NCBI GenBank assembly: GCA_014621425.1
Contig: JAANBB010000400.1
Coordinates: forward strand, 1-37,316
Reading direction: 5' to 3'
DNA from: Cylindrodendrum hubeiense
Lineage: Eukaryota > Ascomycota > Sordariomycetes > Hypocreales > Nectriaceae
Length of the DNA stretch: 37,316 nucleotides
This document shows, piece after piece, positions 1 through 11,035 of the stretch; position 1 is the first letter of the stretch, and each line of letters opens with the position of its first letter. Both the position numbers and the translations under genes were made by a program. The notes under the pieces were generated by a model. The model was not told the DNA's origin and did not search any database. It worked only from the letters and a program-made list of their open reading frames with translations.

Positions 1-3000
1 CGCACTGGGCGTCCGTTGTGCACTCCGGCTCGTCAACACAGACTTGGGCCTGGCAGATCTGGCCAGTGTCGCACTGGGCGTCCGTCGTACATTCCGGTTC
101 GTCAACGCAGGTCCCGGACTGGCAGATTCGTCCAGTCTGGCATTGGGCGTCGGTTGTGCACGCAGTGGTAACACAAGCTCCGCTCTGGCAGGCCTGGCCA
201 GCGTCACATTCAGCATCGGTCGTACACGAGCCAGCCACGCAGACTCCAGTCTCGCAGATCTCGCCAACGGCGCAGCCACTGTTGCTTCCGCAGACGGTGA
301 AGCAGGTTCCCGTGCGGCAGACCTGGTTGGTCCCGCAAGAGGCGTCTGACGTGCACTGAGGAGTGGCAACGCAGCCTCCGGACTCGCAAGACTCTCCTGT
401 CTGGCAGTCGGCATCTACCGCGCATTGCGTCACGCAAATTCCAGACTCGCAAATCTCGCCAGTGGCACAATTGTCGTTGGTTATGCAAAGAGGGACACAA
501 ACACCAGATTTGCAGATCTCTTCCAGAGTGCAGTCGTTGTTGTCCGTACACACGGTGCTGTCGGTGCAAGTTCCAGACACGCATGTCTGGCCGGCGGCAC
601 AGGGGGAGTCTGTTGCGCATCCGGCAACACAGGTTCCGCCCTGGCAGATTTGACCGACGTCACACTCGGCGTTGGTATCACAGCCGCCCGAGATGCAAAT
701 TCCGCTATCACAGGTGCTGCCGAGACTGCACTCATCGGTTGTCGTGCAAAGAGTAACGCACGTTCCGCTTTGACAGATCTCGCTGAGCTCGCAATCGTCG
801 TTGGTCGCACATTCGGGCGCTGTAACACATTGCCCATTGGTACAAACCTGGCCAGAGCTACAGGTGGCATCTGATGCGCACCCGACGACGCAGGCTCCGG
901 ACTGGCAGATCTGGCCGCCGCCACATTGGCTGTTTGCGGTACATGAATTAACGCAGGTTCCAGCCTGGCAGATTTGGCCAGCGGCACACTGGGTGTTCGT
1001 GGTGCAGCCAGTAGGGGTAGTAACGCAGGCTCCGGACTGACAGGTTTGGCCGGTGGTACACTGGCTGTCGGCAGTGCATCCAACGCAACCGCCAGACTGA
1101 CAGGTTTGACCAAGGGCACAGTCTGAATCCACGCTACAAAGAGATGTGCAGGTTCCAGATTGGCAGGTCTCGTCGAGACCGCAGTCGCTGTTGTCTGTGC
1201 ATCCTCCGGCCACGCAGGTTCCAGACTGACAACTCTCAGTGCCCGAGCAGTCGCTGTCAGATGAACATTCATCAATGACACAAAGTCCAGAACCACAAGA
1301 CTGTCCCAAGGGGCATTCGGCATCTGTAGTACAAGTGCGATCGGTACAGGTTCCTGAGATGCACTGCTGGTTGTCCAGACATTCATTGTCTGCATTACAT
1401 CCACCCTCAATGCAGATTCCGCCCTGGCAAGTGCCAGTTGCACAGGTGTTGCCAGTGCCACACGTAGTGACACAGGCTCCGGATTGGCATACTTGGCCAT
1501 TCGTGCATTGGGCGTCTGAAGTGCAGGCGGAGGTAGGGTTGACGATACAGACGCCAGCCTGACAAACCTGGTTCCCGGTACAATCAGAGCTGACAGAGCA
1601 TGGCTTTGAGACACAGGTTCCAGCTTGGCAGATCTGGGTTGCAGTACAGTCGCTATTAGCACTACACGCTGGCGGCTTGGTGACGCAAGTTCCGGCCTGG
1701 CAAATCTGGGTTGACAAACAGTCGCTATTAGCAGCACAAGCCGGCGCAGCGACGCAAGATCCGCTGGAGCACACCAATCCATTGCCACAGTCGGAGTTTT
1801 GCGAGCAGCCAGTAGGGCCAGTGACACAGGCTCCGGAAGTACACACCTGCCCGACGGCACACTGGCTGTTGGTGGTGCAAGTGGCAGGGGTAGTGACACA
1901 GGATCCGGATACACAGCTCTGCCCGGAGGCACACTGGCTGTTGGTGGTGCAAGTGGTACTGGTGGTAACACAAGATCCAGATACGCAAGTCTGTCCAGTG
2001 GCACATTGGCTGTTAGTAGTGCAAGTGGTACTGGTGGTTACACAGGATCCAGATACGCAGGGTCTGTCCAGTAGCACATTGGCTGTTGGTGGTGCAAGTG
2101 GTAGTGGTGGTAACACACGATCCGGATACGCAAGTCTGTCCAGTAGCACACTGGCTGTTGGTGGTGCAAGTCGTTGTCTTATCAACACACTTGCCGCCCA
2201 CACAGGACTGGGTCGTCAGACATCCCAAGTCGTTGGTGCAGTCCTCGCCAGCAATGCCGGTGTCGGTTACACAGCTGCCATTCGTGCAAATCTCGCCAGT
2301 GTCACAGTCTGCGTTGACGACACAGGTTCCAGCAGTTACCGCACTGCAAGCTCCATTGGTGCATACTCTTCCTGAGCCACAGTCTGCGTTTACAGTGCAA
2401 ACAGTAGGGGAAGTAACGCAAGATCCAGCAACACAGCTCCGTCCAGTAGCACACTGGCTGTCCAGGGTGCAAGTCGAAGAGGTAACACAGGATCCAGATA
2501 CACAGGTCTGTCCGGTGGCACACTGGCTGTTCGAGGTGCAGCCAGTAGAGGTGGTGACACAAGATCCAGATACACAGGTCTGCCCGGTGGCACACTGGCT
2601 GTTCGAGGTGCAGGTCGTAGTGGTGGTAACACAGGATCCAGACACACAAGTCTGTCCAGTGGCACACTGGCTGTCCTGGGTGCAAGTGGTGGTGGTGACA
2701 CAAGATCCAGATACGCAGGTCTGGCCGGTACCACACTGGCTGTTCTGTGTGCAGGTAGTAGGGGAAGTGACACACGACCCGGACACGCAGCTCTGTCCAG
2801 TAGCACATTGGCTATTTTGAGTACAGGCCGTTGACTTGGTGACACACTTGCCGCTGACGCAGGACTGGGTCTCGAGACACTCTGTATCGGATGTACAATC
2901 CTCGCCTGCAATACCAGTGTCGGTCACACAGTTACCGTTGGTGCAAATCTCGCCAGTAGCGCAGTCAGTGGAGATGCCGCATTGGGCACAGGTGCCGGTG

Positions 3001-4440
3001 ATGCAAAGCAGATCACCAGCGCAATCCGCGTTGTTGACGCAGGTTCCGCCCGTGTTGGAAATACAAGTGCCGCTGCTGCATACTCCATTTGAGCCGCAGT
3101 CTGCGTTTTGATTGCACGTGGTAGTAACACAAGATCCGGAAACGCACACCTGCCCAGTACCACACTGGCTATTCAGGGTGCAGGTAGTCGGGGTAGTGAC
3201 ACAAGATCCGGAAACGCAGCTCTGTCCAGTACCGCACTGGCTGTTCTGTGTGCAGGTAGTAGGAGATGTGACACAGGACCCGGAAACACAGCTCTGTCCA
3301 GTAGCACACTGGCTGTTTTGGGTGCAGCTAGTAGGTGTTGTGGTAACACATTTGCCGTCGACACAGGACTGTGTCGAGAGACATCCCGCGTCATTGGTGC
3401 AGTCCTCGCCCGCAATGCCCGTGTCAGTGACGCAGCTGCCGCTCTGGCACACCTCGCCGGTGCCGCAGTCGGTATCGATTCCACATTGAACGCAGGAGCC
3501 GCTAATACAAATAAGAGTGCCAGAGCAATCCGAATTGGTATCGCATGTGGTGGCCGGTGCGACAACACAGGCCCCGTTGGTGCATACTCTTCCTGTGCCG
3601 CAATCCGAGCTCACGGAACAGGTGGTAGGGGAGGCAACGCAGGTTCCGGAAACACAGCTCTGCCCAGTAGCACACTGGGTATCCAGGGTGCAGGTAGTAG
3701 TAGTAGGCGTCTTGGCAACACATTGGCCGTTGACACAGGACTCGGTGGTGAGACATTCCACATCAGATGTGCAATCCTGGCCCGCGATGCCCGTGTCGGT
3801 TACACAGTTGCCGCTCTGGCACACCTCGCCGGTGCCGCAGTCGGTGTCGATTCCACATTGAACGCAGGAGCCGCTAATACAAATAAGAGTGCCGGAGCAT
3901 TGCGAGTTGGTCTCGCATACGCCCGACGGCGAAATAACGCAGACGCCGTCTGTGCAGACCGAGTCTGCAGCACAGTCGGCCGCCGTAGAGCATTCAGTCT
4001 CGCAGGTGCCGCTGTTACAGATGCCGCCGGTGCCACACTCGGAGTCGGCGGTACAGACAGAAGGCGGTTCCACACAGGCGCCGTTCTGGCAAATCTGATC
4101 CCCGGCGCAGTCCGCATTGCGCGCGCATTTGCTGGATGGTGTGGGCACGCACATGTGCTCTTCGCAAGTATCTGCGGCAAGACAATCCGTGCTGGTGTTG
4201 CACGTCTTCACACATGAGCCGTTCGAGCAGGCGTCGGTTCCACTGCAATCCGAGTCGCTAGAGCAATCGACAATAGCTTTGACGACACAAATGCCATCAA
4301 CGCAAGCCTCGTTCTCCGCGCATCCCGCATTGGAAGTGCAACCCACGCCCTCGATGCCGGTATCAGTGATGCAGCTACCGCCCTGGCAGATCTGGCCGGT
4401 GCCACATCCCGCATTAGAGGTACAGCTGGTTCCAACAGGG
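1..4440. repeat. Tandem coding repeats of about 69-72 bp with longer duplications
   Basis: Near-identical DNA units, typified by acacaagatccagatacgca followed by a tctgtccagtggcacactgg-like core, recur about every 69-72 bases, most tightly at 1830-2170, 2400-2830 and 3110-3330. Larger blocks are also duplicated: 3411-3528 and 3783-3900 match over about 118 bases with roughly eight differences, at an offset of 372 bases (124 codons). These repeats encode the cysteine units of the gene above and are expected to expand and contract. Confidence 0.85.
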
Positions 4441-6353
4441 GTTACAGAGCCGTCGCCGTCGTCTCCGCTTGAGCCGTCTGTGCCGCCTTCGGTTTCAATG
4501 GGAACACAATAGTCCATTAGACACTCATCGCCACTCGTACAAGCGATGCCTCCGCAGTTGCTGGGGTCGCCCGGGGTGACACAGTTGTCGAGGACGCAGA
4601 CATTGCCCGCCGCGCAAGGGACGCCGTCCGCAACGCAGTCGGCGGCCTTCAAAACGGGGGCGCAAAAGCCGCCGACGCAAACCTGGTTGGTGCCACACGC
4701 TGAGGCTTGTCGTCGGATGGTTCGAATAAGTCGGGCCAGGCGGCTTCCACCAGAAACACATGCGGATGGGTCTCCAATGGGAAGGCATTGCGCGTCAACG
4801 CAGAGAGTGTTGGCGGCGCAACTCGGGCTGCAGCTTTGGACGCCTCCGCTGGAACCGGAACCGGAACTCCCTTGCTCGCCGTCATCTCCAGAATTTCCTT
4901 CGATTCCCTGGTTACCATTGACTCCAGCAGATGTCTGTGCGGGGTTCTGGCCGTTGTTGACGGCATCGAGGGATTCGTCGGAGGATTGGCCGTTGTTCGT
5001 TCCATCGGTTTCGCCGGGGCTACCGCCATTGGCGGCTCCAGCAGAGGTTCCTTGAGGGATCTCACCATCAGCGCCTGCGACGCTTTCGCCTTGTTGGCCG
5101 AAAGATCCCTCAGAGGTCACTCCGCCGTTACCTCCAATGATGGTGGTAGCTGCGGGCACATTGCCGTTCTCAGCTGCGCCGGTGGAAACAGCTCCATTAT
5201 CGCCTCCGATTTCTCCAGTGCTAGTCAGTCCCTCATTCTGGCCGGCAATCGTTTCCGGAACCGTGTTTCCTGGAACTTCAGTGTTTCCTGAATAGGCGGT
5301 GTTTCCCGTAACCTCAGTGTTTCCTTCAGCACTGACAGCGCCTTCTGTTGACCCGGCGTTTTCGTCGGGAGAAGTGCTGCTGGCAGCATCGTCGGCAGAA
5401 CAAAAGGTCAGTCCGGGAGGCGGTGGTCGGCGATCCCAGAGGTGATTGACGCACACTCCGGTAACACAAACCTGGGACTTATTACAAACCTGGCCGTGGT
5501 CGCCGCACTCGGACGGATCAAGACCAATATGGAGAGGCAGGCATGCGTTCTTGTAGCACACTTCTCCAGATTCACAAGGTTTGTTGGACGGTCCGCAGCC
5601 ATCGTCGGCGGTTGCGGTGAGATTAAGGCGTCTACAATAACCGCCAAGACATAGCTCGCCGGCCGTGCAGTTGAGGTCTTTGGTGCCGCAGTTGTACGAG
5701 TCTGTGACCACAATAAGCGGCCGGCAGATACCATCTCGGCACGGGGCGTCAAGCGGGCAATCGCCGTGGTGCTTGCAGCCGCGAGAGTTCGTTCCTAGCT
5801 TAAAGGGTGTACAGACACCCTCGAAGCACCAGTTTCCAGGTTCGCAGACGGTCATAGACTCGCCGCAGATATAAGGGTCGGTTCCAATATCGATGTTCAC
5901 GCAAACGCCGTTGACGCAAAGCTCGCCGGGTTCGCATGGTTCCTTGGATAGGCCGCAGTGGAGGGGATCAACCACGACCTGGATGGGCTTGCATTCTCCA
6001 TCTTCGCCGCACCATTGTCCGGTTTTGCAAGGCTTGCCGGAATTGCCACAATTATAAGGGTCGGTGCTGGTGAAGTTGAGGGGGACGCAAGATCCGGTAA
6101 TACATAGTTCGCCTGCTTTGCAGGCATGGTCGGCGTAACCGCAGTTGAAGAGATCGTATCCGATAACATTCGTCGTGCAGGTGTCGCCTACGCAAAGGCT
6201 CGATTCGGGACAGTTTTCGATGTTAACCTCCAGTCGGGGGAGGAGTACGTTGAATTGGTCGTCTCTATGGGCCAGAGAAGAGCTGGCATCTACTAGCGGG
6301 ATGACGAGAGCCGCCATCCCCGCCAGCAAACGCCGGTTGAGACATCTAGTCAT
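1..6353 (-). CDS. Giant secreted cysteine-rich repeat protein, 3' end outside window, one-base frameshift
   Basis: The frame opens at the ATG at 6353 with a likely signal peptide (basic MTRCLNRRLL, then a hydrophobic stretch, small residues near 24-28). Residues about 40-305 carry roughly 40-residue repeats of the kind DPYNCG...C..G..C..G.C. Residues about 310-500 are a low-complexity Gly/Ser/Asn/Glu/Thr linker. After that comes a long array of 23-24 residue units with spacing C-x5-C-x5-C-x4-C (for example CTTNSQCATGQTCVSGSC), broken at intervals by a TDTGIAG-type unit. The literal frame stops at 2013 because of one extra base at 2060-2062. Beyond it the next frame (minus-strand codons starting at positions that leave remainder 1 on division by 3) is free of stops to base 1 and keeps the same repeats, so about 2,115 residues are visible and the gene continues left. 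The cysteine pattern recalls EB/Dickkopf-type modules, but I assign no family. An extracellular or wall-associated role is inferred from the signal peptide and the disulfide-type repeats. Confidence 0.8.
2060..2062 (-). other. One-base insertion causing a frameshift in the cysteine-rich gene
   Basis: Sister repeat units read GGACAGACCTGCGTATCTGG on the minus strand. Here the same unit has GACCCTGCG, one extra C (GGG at 2060-2062 on the plus strand). The literal frame then becomes TLRIWILCNHQ and stops at 2013. Removing one base lets the cysteine repeats run on to base 1 without a stop. It is either a true null or slippage mutation or a sequencing or assembly error in a repetitive tract. Confidence 0.85.
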
Positions 6354-9300
6354 TTTGGCCGTGAAGACTGTAGATGTTGCTATTCAGGTGGCCAACCTGG
6401 GGTGAGTGCTTTGGCTGAGAGTTTGAGCACGCCATGTTTCCTATATACATCCTTTCTTTGCCGGCTCCCTCGCCCTCTCATTCCCCGGATGGGTAAGGAG
6501 GGCCCATCCTGCTGGGTGGAGTGGTTCAACTGCTCATGTCAAGTTGGGGCTATTCCCTTCGAGTGCGGTGCATTCCAATCCCTTGAGTTCTCCGCCCAGG
6601 AGAGGCGGGTCTATCGGGACGGGGGTGGTGGGCCCAGCTCTGGAACCGATCTAGACTTGCTGTTTCTCGCATGGCTCGAACTCTGCTGGCGGGTCTGTAC
6701 TCCGCAGAAGCCTATTTGGGCCGTGCCTTCGCCGTTTTCTCTCTTTGTTCGGCGGCTGGGACGCGTCCTTGCCCGAGTGAGAAGCCCGTGGCCATACTGG
6801 GCGTGTCACTCGGTCCAAGGTTTCGATGGCTTGGGGTTACAAGGTTTGGTCGCTGCTCCCGGGGCTTCGGCCGTGGTGTAAAGCCATCCATGCTCCTGTG
6901 GGAGGCGGGAAGGCGAGTGGCAAGACGGCCGGAACAGAACGCCGTGTACAGATTATGCAGCGCCGTTTCTGCAAAGGGCATACTGCATGCTGCGTGCTGC
7001 ATACTGCATACAACGGGCAAGATTACGAGACAGGCCAGGCACAATGTCTCGAGGGAGATTGTTTGTTCCTGCATATGTGCCCGAGCAGATGCGGTAAACA
7101 AGACAGATAATACAGGCCTGAGACAAGCCGAAGCAACGGGAGTCGGGGCTTGGCCTGGGGGCGGGCGTGGCGAGCGGGCAATTGGACAGCAGACAGACAG
7201 GAGACAGGAGACAGGAGCCAGGAGACAGGAGGCAAGAGCTGGACAGTGGAGAGCAGACTGTGGAGAGCGGACAGTAAAGAGCCGTACAAAGTCAAGGCGC
7301 GAGGCAAGACCAGCACAAGGTTGAGGCAGAAAAGAGGAACACACATTGACTTTCTCGACGACGGGCCACGGAGGGAGAGGCGACCGAAGGGATCCCCTCA
7401 ACGCGTACTGTGCAGTTTACTGTGCAAACCACTGTACATGGCTTGCGCGACGCGGCACCACCACACCGTGCGATTCGACCCTTGCCAACCCGTACAGGGC
7501 CATAGCGCTCGGTTCTCGGGCGCTTGGGGGAATGTGGCTGCTGTCACTTGGCACGCCCCCACTCGCCCGCGTCCGCCCCGCCTCGCCAATCTCGCCAATC
7601 TCGCAGCTCGCTCGGGGCGTCTCCATTTGCATTTCACCAGAGGGCGGAATGCCATGCAAATAAGCTCACCTGCCCTAGACCCAGCCAGGACCGGTCAATG
7701 TATCCGTTCTTTTTTTTTGTCGTGAAATCCGGGGCTCATCGCCTCCCAAGACCAGCCGACCATCCTCTGTGGCTTTTCGGAACTCGGGGGCCACGGTCCC
7801 CTGGCTTGATATACATTGTTAGCAACAACGCTTTCATAAACGATGAATCACCAACATTGCACTCTCTCCGACGCGGAAGCCGATCAATTCATTTAATATA
7901 CCAATATCACTATAAAAATATTACCGAAAGGTCATCCAGCTCAATTTGCCTCTTGAATTGTTGGGACCGACGATCCAAACTTGATCCAAACTTTCTAACC
8001 CCGACTCCTACCCTATACTCCCGCGCAAAGCCGCCAGCTACGCAAACCCCGTCTCGATGGCATTGTAACGATGTCTCCCTGCTCAACGCCTCATCGTGGC
8101 GGTTTAATTGGCGGGTATCGCGCAGCCGAGATTAAGAATTTGTGGTTGGGCCTGTCATTCAATTCCTGTGGGGTGATGCAGGATGAGGAGGGAGAAGGAG
8201 ATGGGGCTAATATCGGAGAATTGGCATGCCTAGAAGCCCCGGTCCACACCATGGCCGGCCTCGACTCTCCCCGTCCATGACGCCCTGTACTACGTAGTAG
8301 CCGTGCCTGTCGCTCCCTTGGCTTAATTTACCACTGCGTTGTAAGCAACATGGCTCGAGGCTTCCTCATTCGCGCGCCGTCACAATTCCCCGCCTCGCAA
8401 CTCCCAGCCTCGCCTGAAGCTCTGTCAATCTAACTCTCGTCTCATGCACCACTAATCTGCAGGAACCACCATCGATCTTGCATTCACTTAGTCACCGTTT
8501 AGACTAGCCGCGAGCCGTCTTCCAGATCCGTAGGTGCCACAACCTTGTTTACAGACGGCGGCTCCCCAAGGGTGGTGTGGTGCTCAATCTCTGTGGCACT
8601 CCAGACTGCGGTCGGCTTTCGTATTCGGCCGCAGCACGGTTGAGGCGTCTCTGGCCTTGCTGGCCCGAGGCTGCCACCAATGAGGCCTAGGAATTGAGGG
8701 ATATCCGGAACATGGAACATGGTCTCGATGCAGGTCCCAGCCAATCGCTGGCCCCCCGCTTCTGCGGCTTCCCCGAGATCGTCCAGGGAGGCCTAAATTT
8801 GGTTCACCCGCAAATCAACAACAAAAAGAACACGTACAAATTAATTCGCATCCAGGGCCAGCTGTGGCACATAGCAGAAGAAGGGGTCCAGGGACTCCTG
8901 ATCTGCACTTGACACATCCAAGGGTGCATTGACCCATTGCGGTCGATCGTGCGTGTGGCGTCTTCCTTCCGGTCGCTTCCTTGCCTGTTCCGGCCCGGTC
9001 GGGGCTTGCAAAATATAAGTGGGGCGACTTCCGGCCAAAGAAAGTAAACAATGTGGCACACAGAGCAGTGACTTTAGTTCCATGCTACCAAAATATCACT
9101 TCAATGACGGATATAAGTTGTACTTTAATAACGGGTACAAAGTACACTTGAATAAAGTGATGTCAGTGTGTTCCTACTCTCTATTACTGCTGGAAAATGT
9201 TGAGCATCAAGCTCCGCATCTTATTAACTGCATGGAGTCGAGGCAGCTCTGTAGGCACGCGATGAAGCGCAGGATTTTATGTGAAAATAATTCATCAAAG

Positions 9301-10140
9301 AATGATGTAAATATTATTTAGTTACCCTGCACCTAAAGCCGCAGCTCCCAGGCTCGGATGGATAAAAATGTCATGTCCCCCTGATTCATTATGTCTTACA
9401 TGGGACAAGGCCAGCTGGAAGGCCGATCGATACGTGCCGACCGGGGTGGCCCGCGCAATCGGGTGGCCACGTGACTCCGTTTTGGACTACCATTCAACAC
9501 CTTCTCAACACTCATGACAGTATTTCAGTCGCATAATTAGTCATGTTTTCTATCACAACATAGCAAAGTGTTCTCGTTTGAAAATGAAATGTGCATTCCC
9601 CGTAGCCAGCTCAAGCTCGTATTCCTTTGACCCCTTGCATACCACCCTAGCCTAGGTTCAAGTAATTGACTTTTGGCGGTCGCCGATATGATTCAGACCT
9701 TTCGAGCGAGAAGCAGGAACCCGGTCGAGCCATTGTGATTTGATTCATGCTCCTTATACACTATCCCCCCTAAACTACACTAATGATGACTACTAGGCAT
9801 TGCTCAACGCCGTTGTGAGCTGAGGTTTCTGCTCCGCAATTCGGAAAGTCCCGAACCAGCCCCCTTGAGGTGTCACTCCTTCATACATTAGAAAGTGAGC
9901 TAGCATTTACTTGGAAATAAAGTCACTAGATAGCCCGAGGAGCATTCCTTTGTGATTTTATGACAGTTTGTCCAGTGCATCGACGGCCGGGCCTTTAGTC
10001 GGATGATTACTTACCCAGTTATTAAAAGCCCGAGGGATCCCACGGGAGAGATGGCCTATGACGATTTTATCATAATTGCGAGTATGACAGGCTATTCAAG
10101 GCAGTAATGTGATGCACTGTCGCGATCCTCTAAGAAAGCC
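6354..10140. other. Gene-poor stretch upstream of the cysteine-rich gene
   Basis: No convincing gene. The first few hundred bases should hold the promoter of the minus-strand cysteine-rich gene; a TATA-like ctatatac lies at 6441-6448. Open frames of 60-230 codons occur here, but their composition is low-complexity or random-looking, several overlap on both strands, and none shows a known motif. Bases 6976-7011 contain alternating tgcatgctgc/tgcatactgc-type repeats, and 7190-7260 are rich in GACAGGA-like repeats. From about 9060 the DNA becomes more AT-rich with no visible coding. Confidence 0.6.
7190..7260 (+). repeat. Purine-rich gacagga/aggagacagg short tandem repeat
   Basis: The stretch repeats gacaggagacaggag-type units five or six times with variations (agcagacagacaggagacag, ggagccaggagacaggaggc). 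It explains the artificial open frames on both strands in this area. Confidence 0.7.
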
Positions 10141-10144
10141 GCAA

Positions 10145-11035
10145 GTTGCACATTCATCTGTCCAGGGTGCAGCCGTCATCATCGGTGCAGAGTCGAAGGC
10201 TGGTGAGGATGTAAGAACCAACGGGAAATTTAACCAGAATATTAGCTATTATAGTCGTCTCCAATGTGATTTTCACACGTCTTGATATAGGAAATAATGT
10301 GCCTCGACACTTGGGAATTTGATCGCGGGCATTGACGACCGAGTTGTGGCGGCATAACCGCGAGCGACGACGCAACTCTGAAACCAAACAGGGTAACCGC
10401 AATTAAACAACGACTTGCAATAGGCCTTAACGGTGCATATTCTGGTCAGTACTACTGTAGGAGTACGGATATCGGGCCCATTTGTCACCGATGGGTGAGC
10501 CCAGACACTGGTCATCAACCGAAGCGACAGCGTGAAGTTGGGGAGACAAGCGCAGGTACGTTACAAATGTTGCTTTTCAGTAGAACAAATAGATCACAAT
10601 CAATTTTAAACCTACCCATAGCAAAGGTCAAGCCGTTGAGGCACTTACTGCACGTTCGTGCTTGGTTTGGGCTCGCGGGTGCCTCCCAGGCACAGCAGCT
10701 CACCACGTTTATATTAATGTAATAATTGCTGAAAGAAGTGAGGTAGACAGAGTCCGCCGTGAATGATCCTCAGCGTAGCGTAACTTGGTTTGAAGGAATG
10801 TGTTATGTACACATTGTGGGATAAAAACACCAACACCGCTGTAGACGAGGTCATCATCACAGTTCGTGTCCTCTGCGTAAGTGAGAACATCGTCAGGGGC
10901 ACATCCCCGGACCTTGGAACAGCCGAGACCACACTCACACCCATTCTGACACACTTCAATATCCACACATGCAGAATTAGAAGTGTAAAGGGCTGACTCA
11001 GTACACATGCGTCCCTCATGCAGCCTGGTTCTTCA
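10145..11035 (-). pseudogene. Possible small cysteine-rich gene or its remnant
   Basis: On the minus strand the frame from 11008 to about 10790 encodes a segment with ten cysteines in roughly 70 residues, including VCQNGCECGLGC, VRGCAPDD, EDTNCDDD and IPQCVHN. Farther downstream, in other frames, come CSKCLNG (about 10640), ICTVKAYCKSLFNCGY (about 10400) and CTDDDGCTLDR ending at a TGA near 10155. This spread of cysteine segments over frames is what an intron-split small secreted protein, or a decayed one, would look like. I could not define a consistent set of introns or a signal peptide. A CTGAC branch-like motif lies upstream of the first segment (about 11070). Chance is a real alternative. 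Confidence 0.3.

Noticed and set aside
481..2004. 507-codon minus-strand frame rich in Pro, Ala, Ser and Val overlapping the cysteine array
   Set aside because: It is a shadow of the repeat gene in another frame. The cysteine frame is open over the same stretch and matches the upstream protein.
2086..2820. Plus-strand 244-codon frame with repeated THDPDTQVCPVAHWLL units (and similar ones at 18-4500)
   Set aside because: Antisense reading of the tandem repeat; the periodicity comes from the minus-strand coding units.
6712..7401. 229-codon minus-strand frame
   Set aside because: It runs through the gacagga-type simple repeats, overlaps other open frames on both strands, and has no domain or plausible composition.
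8284..8300. tactacgtagta palindrome and a tacggagtac word near 11656
   Set aside because: Short words of this type are scattered widely in filamentous fungal genomes; nothing nearby gives them a role.
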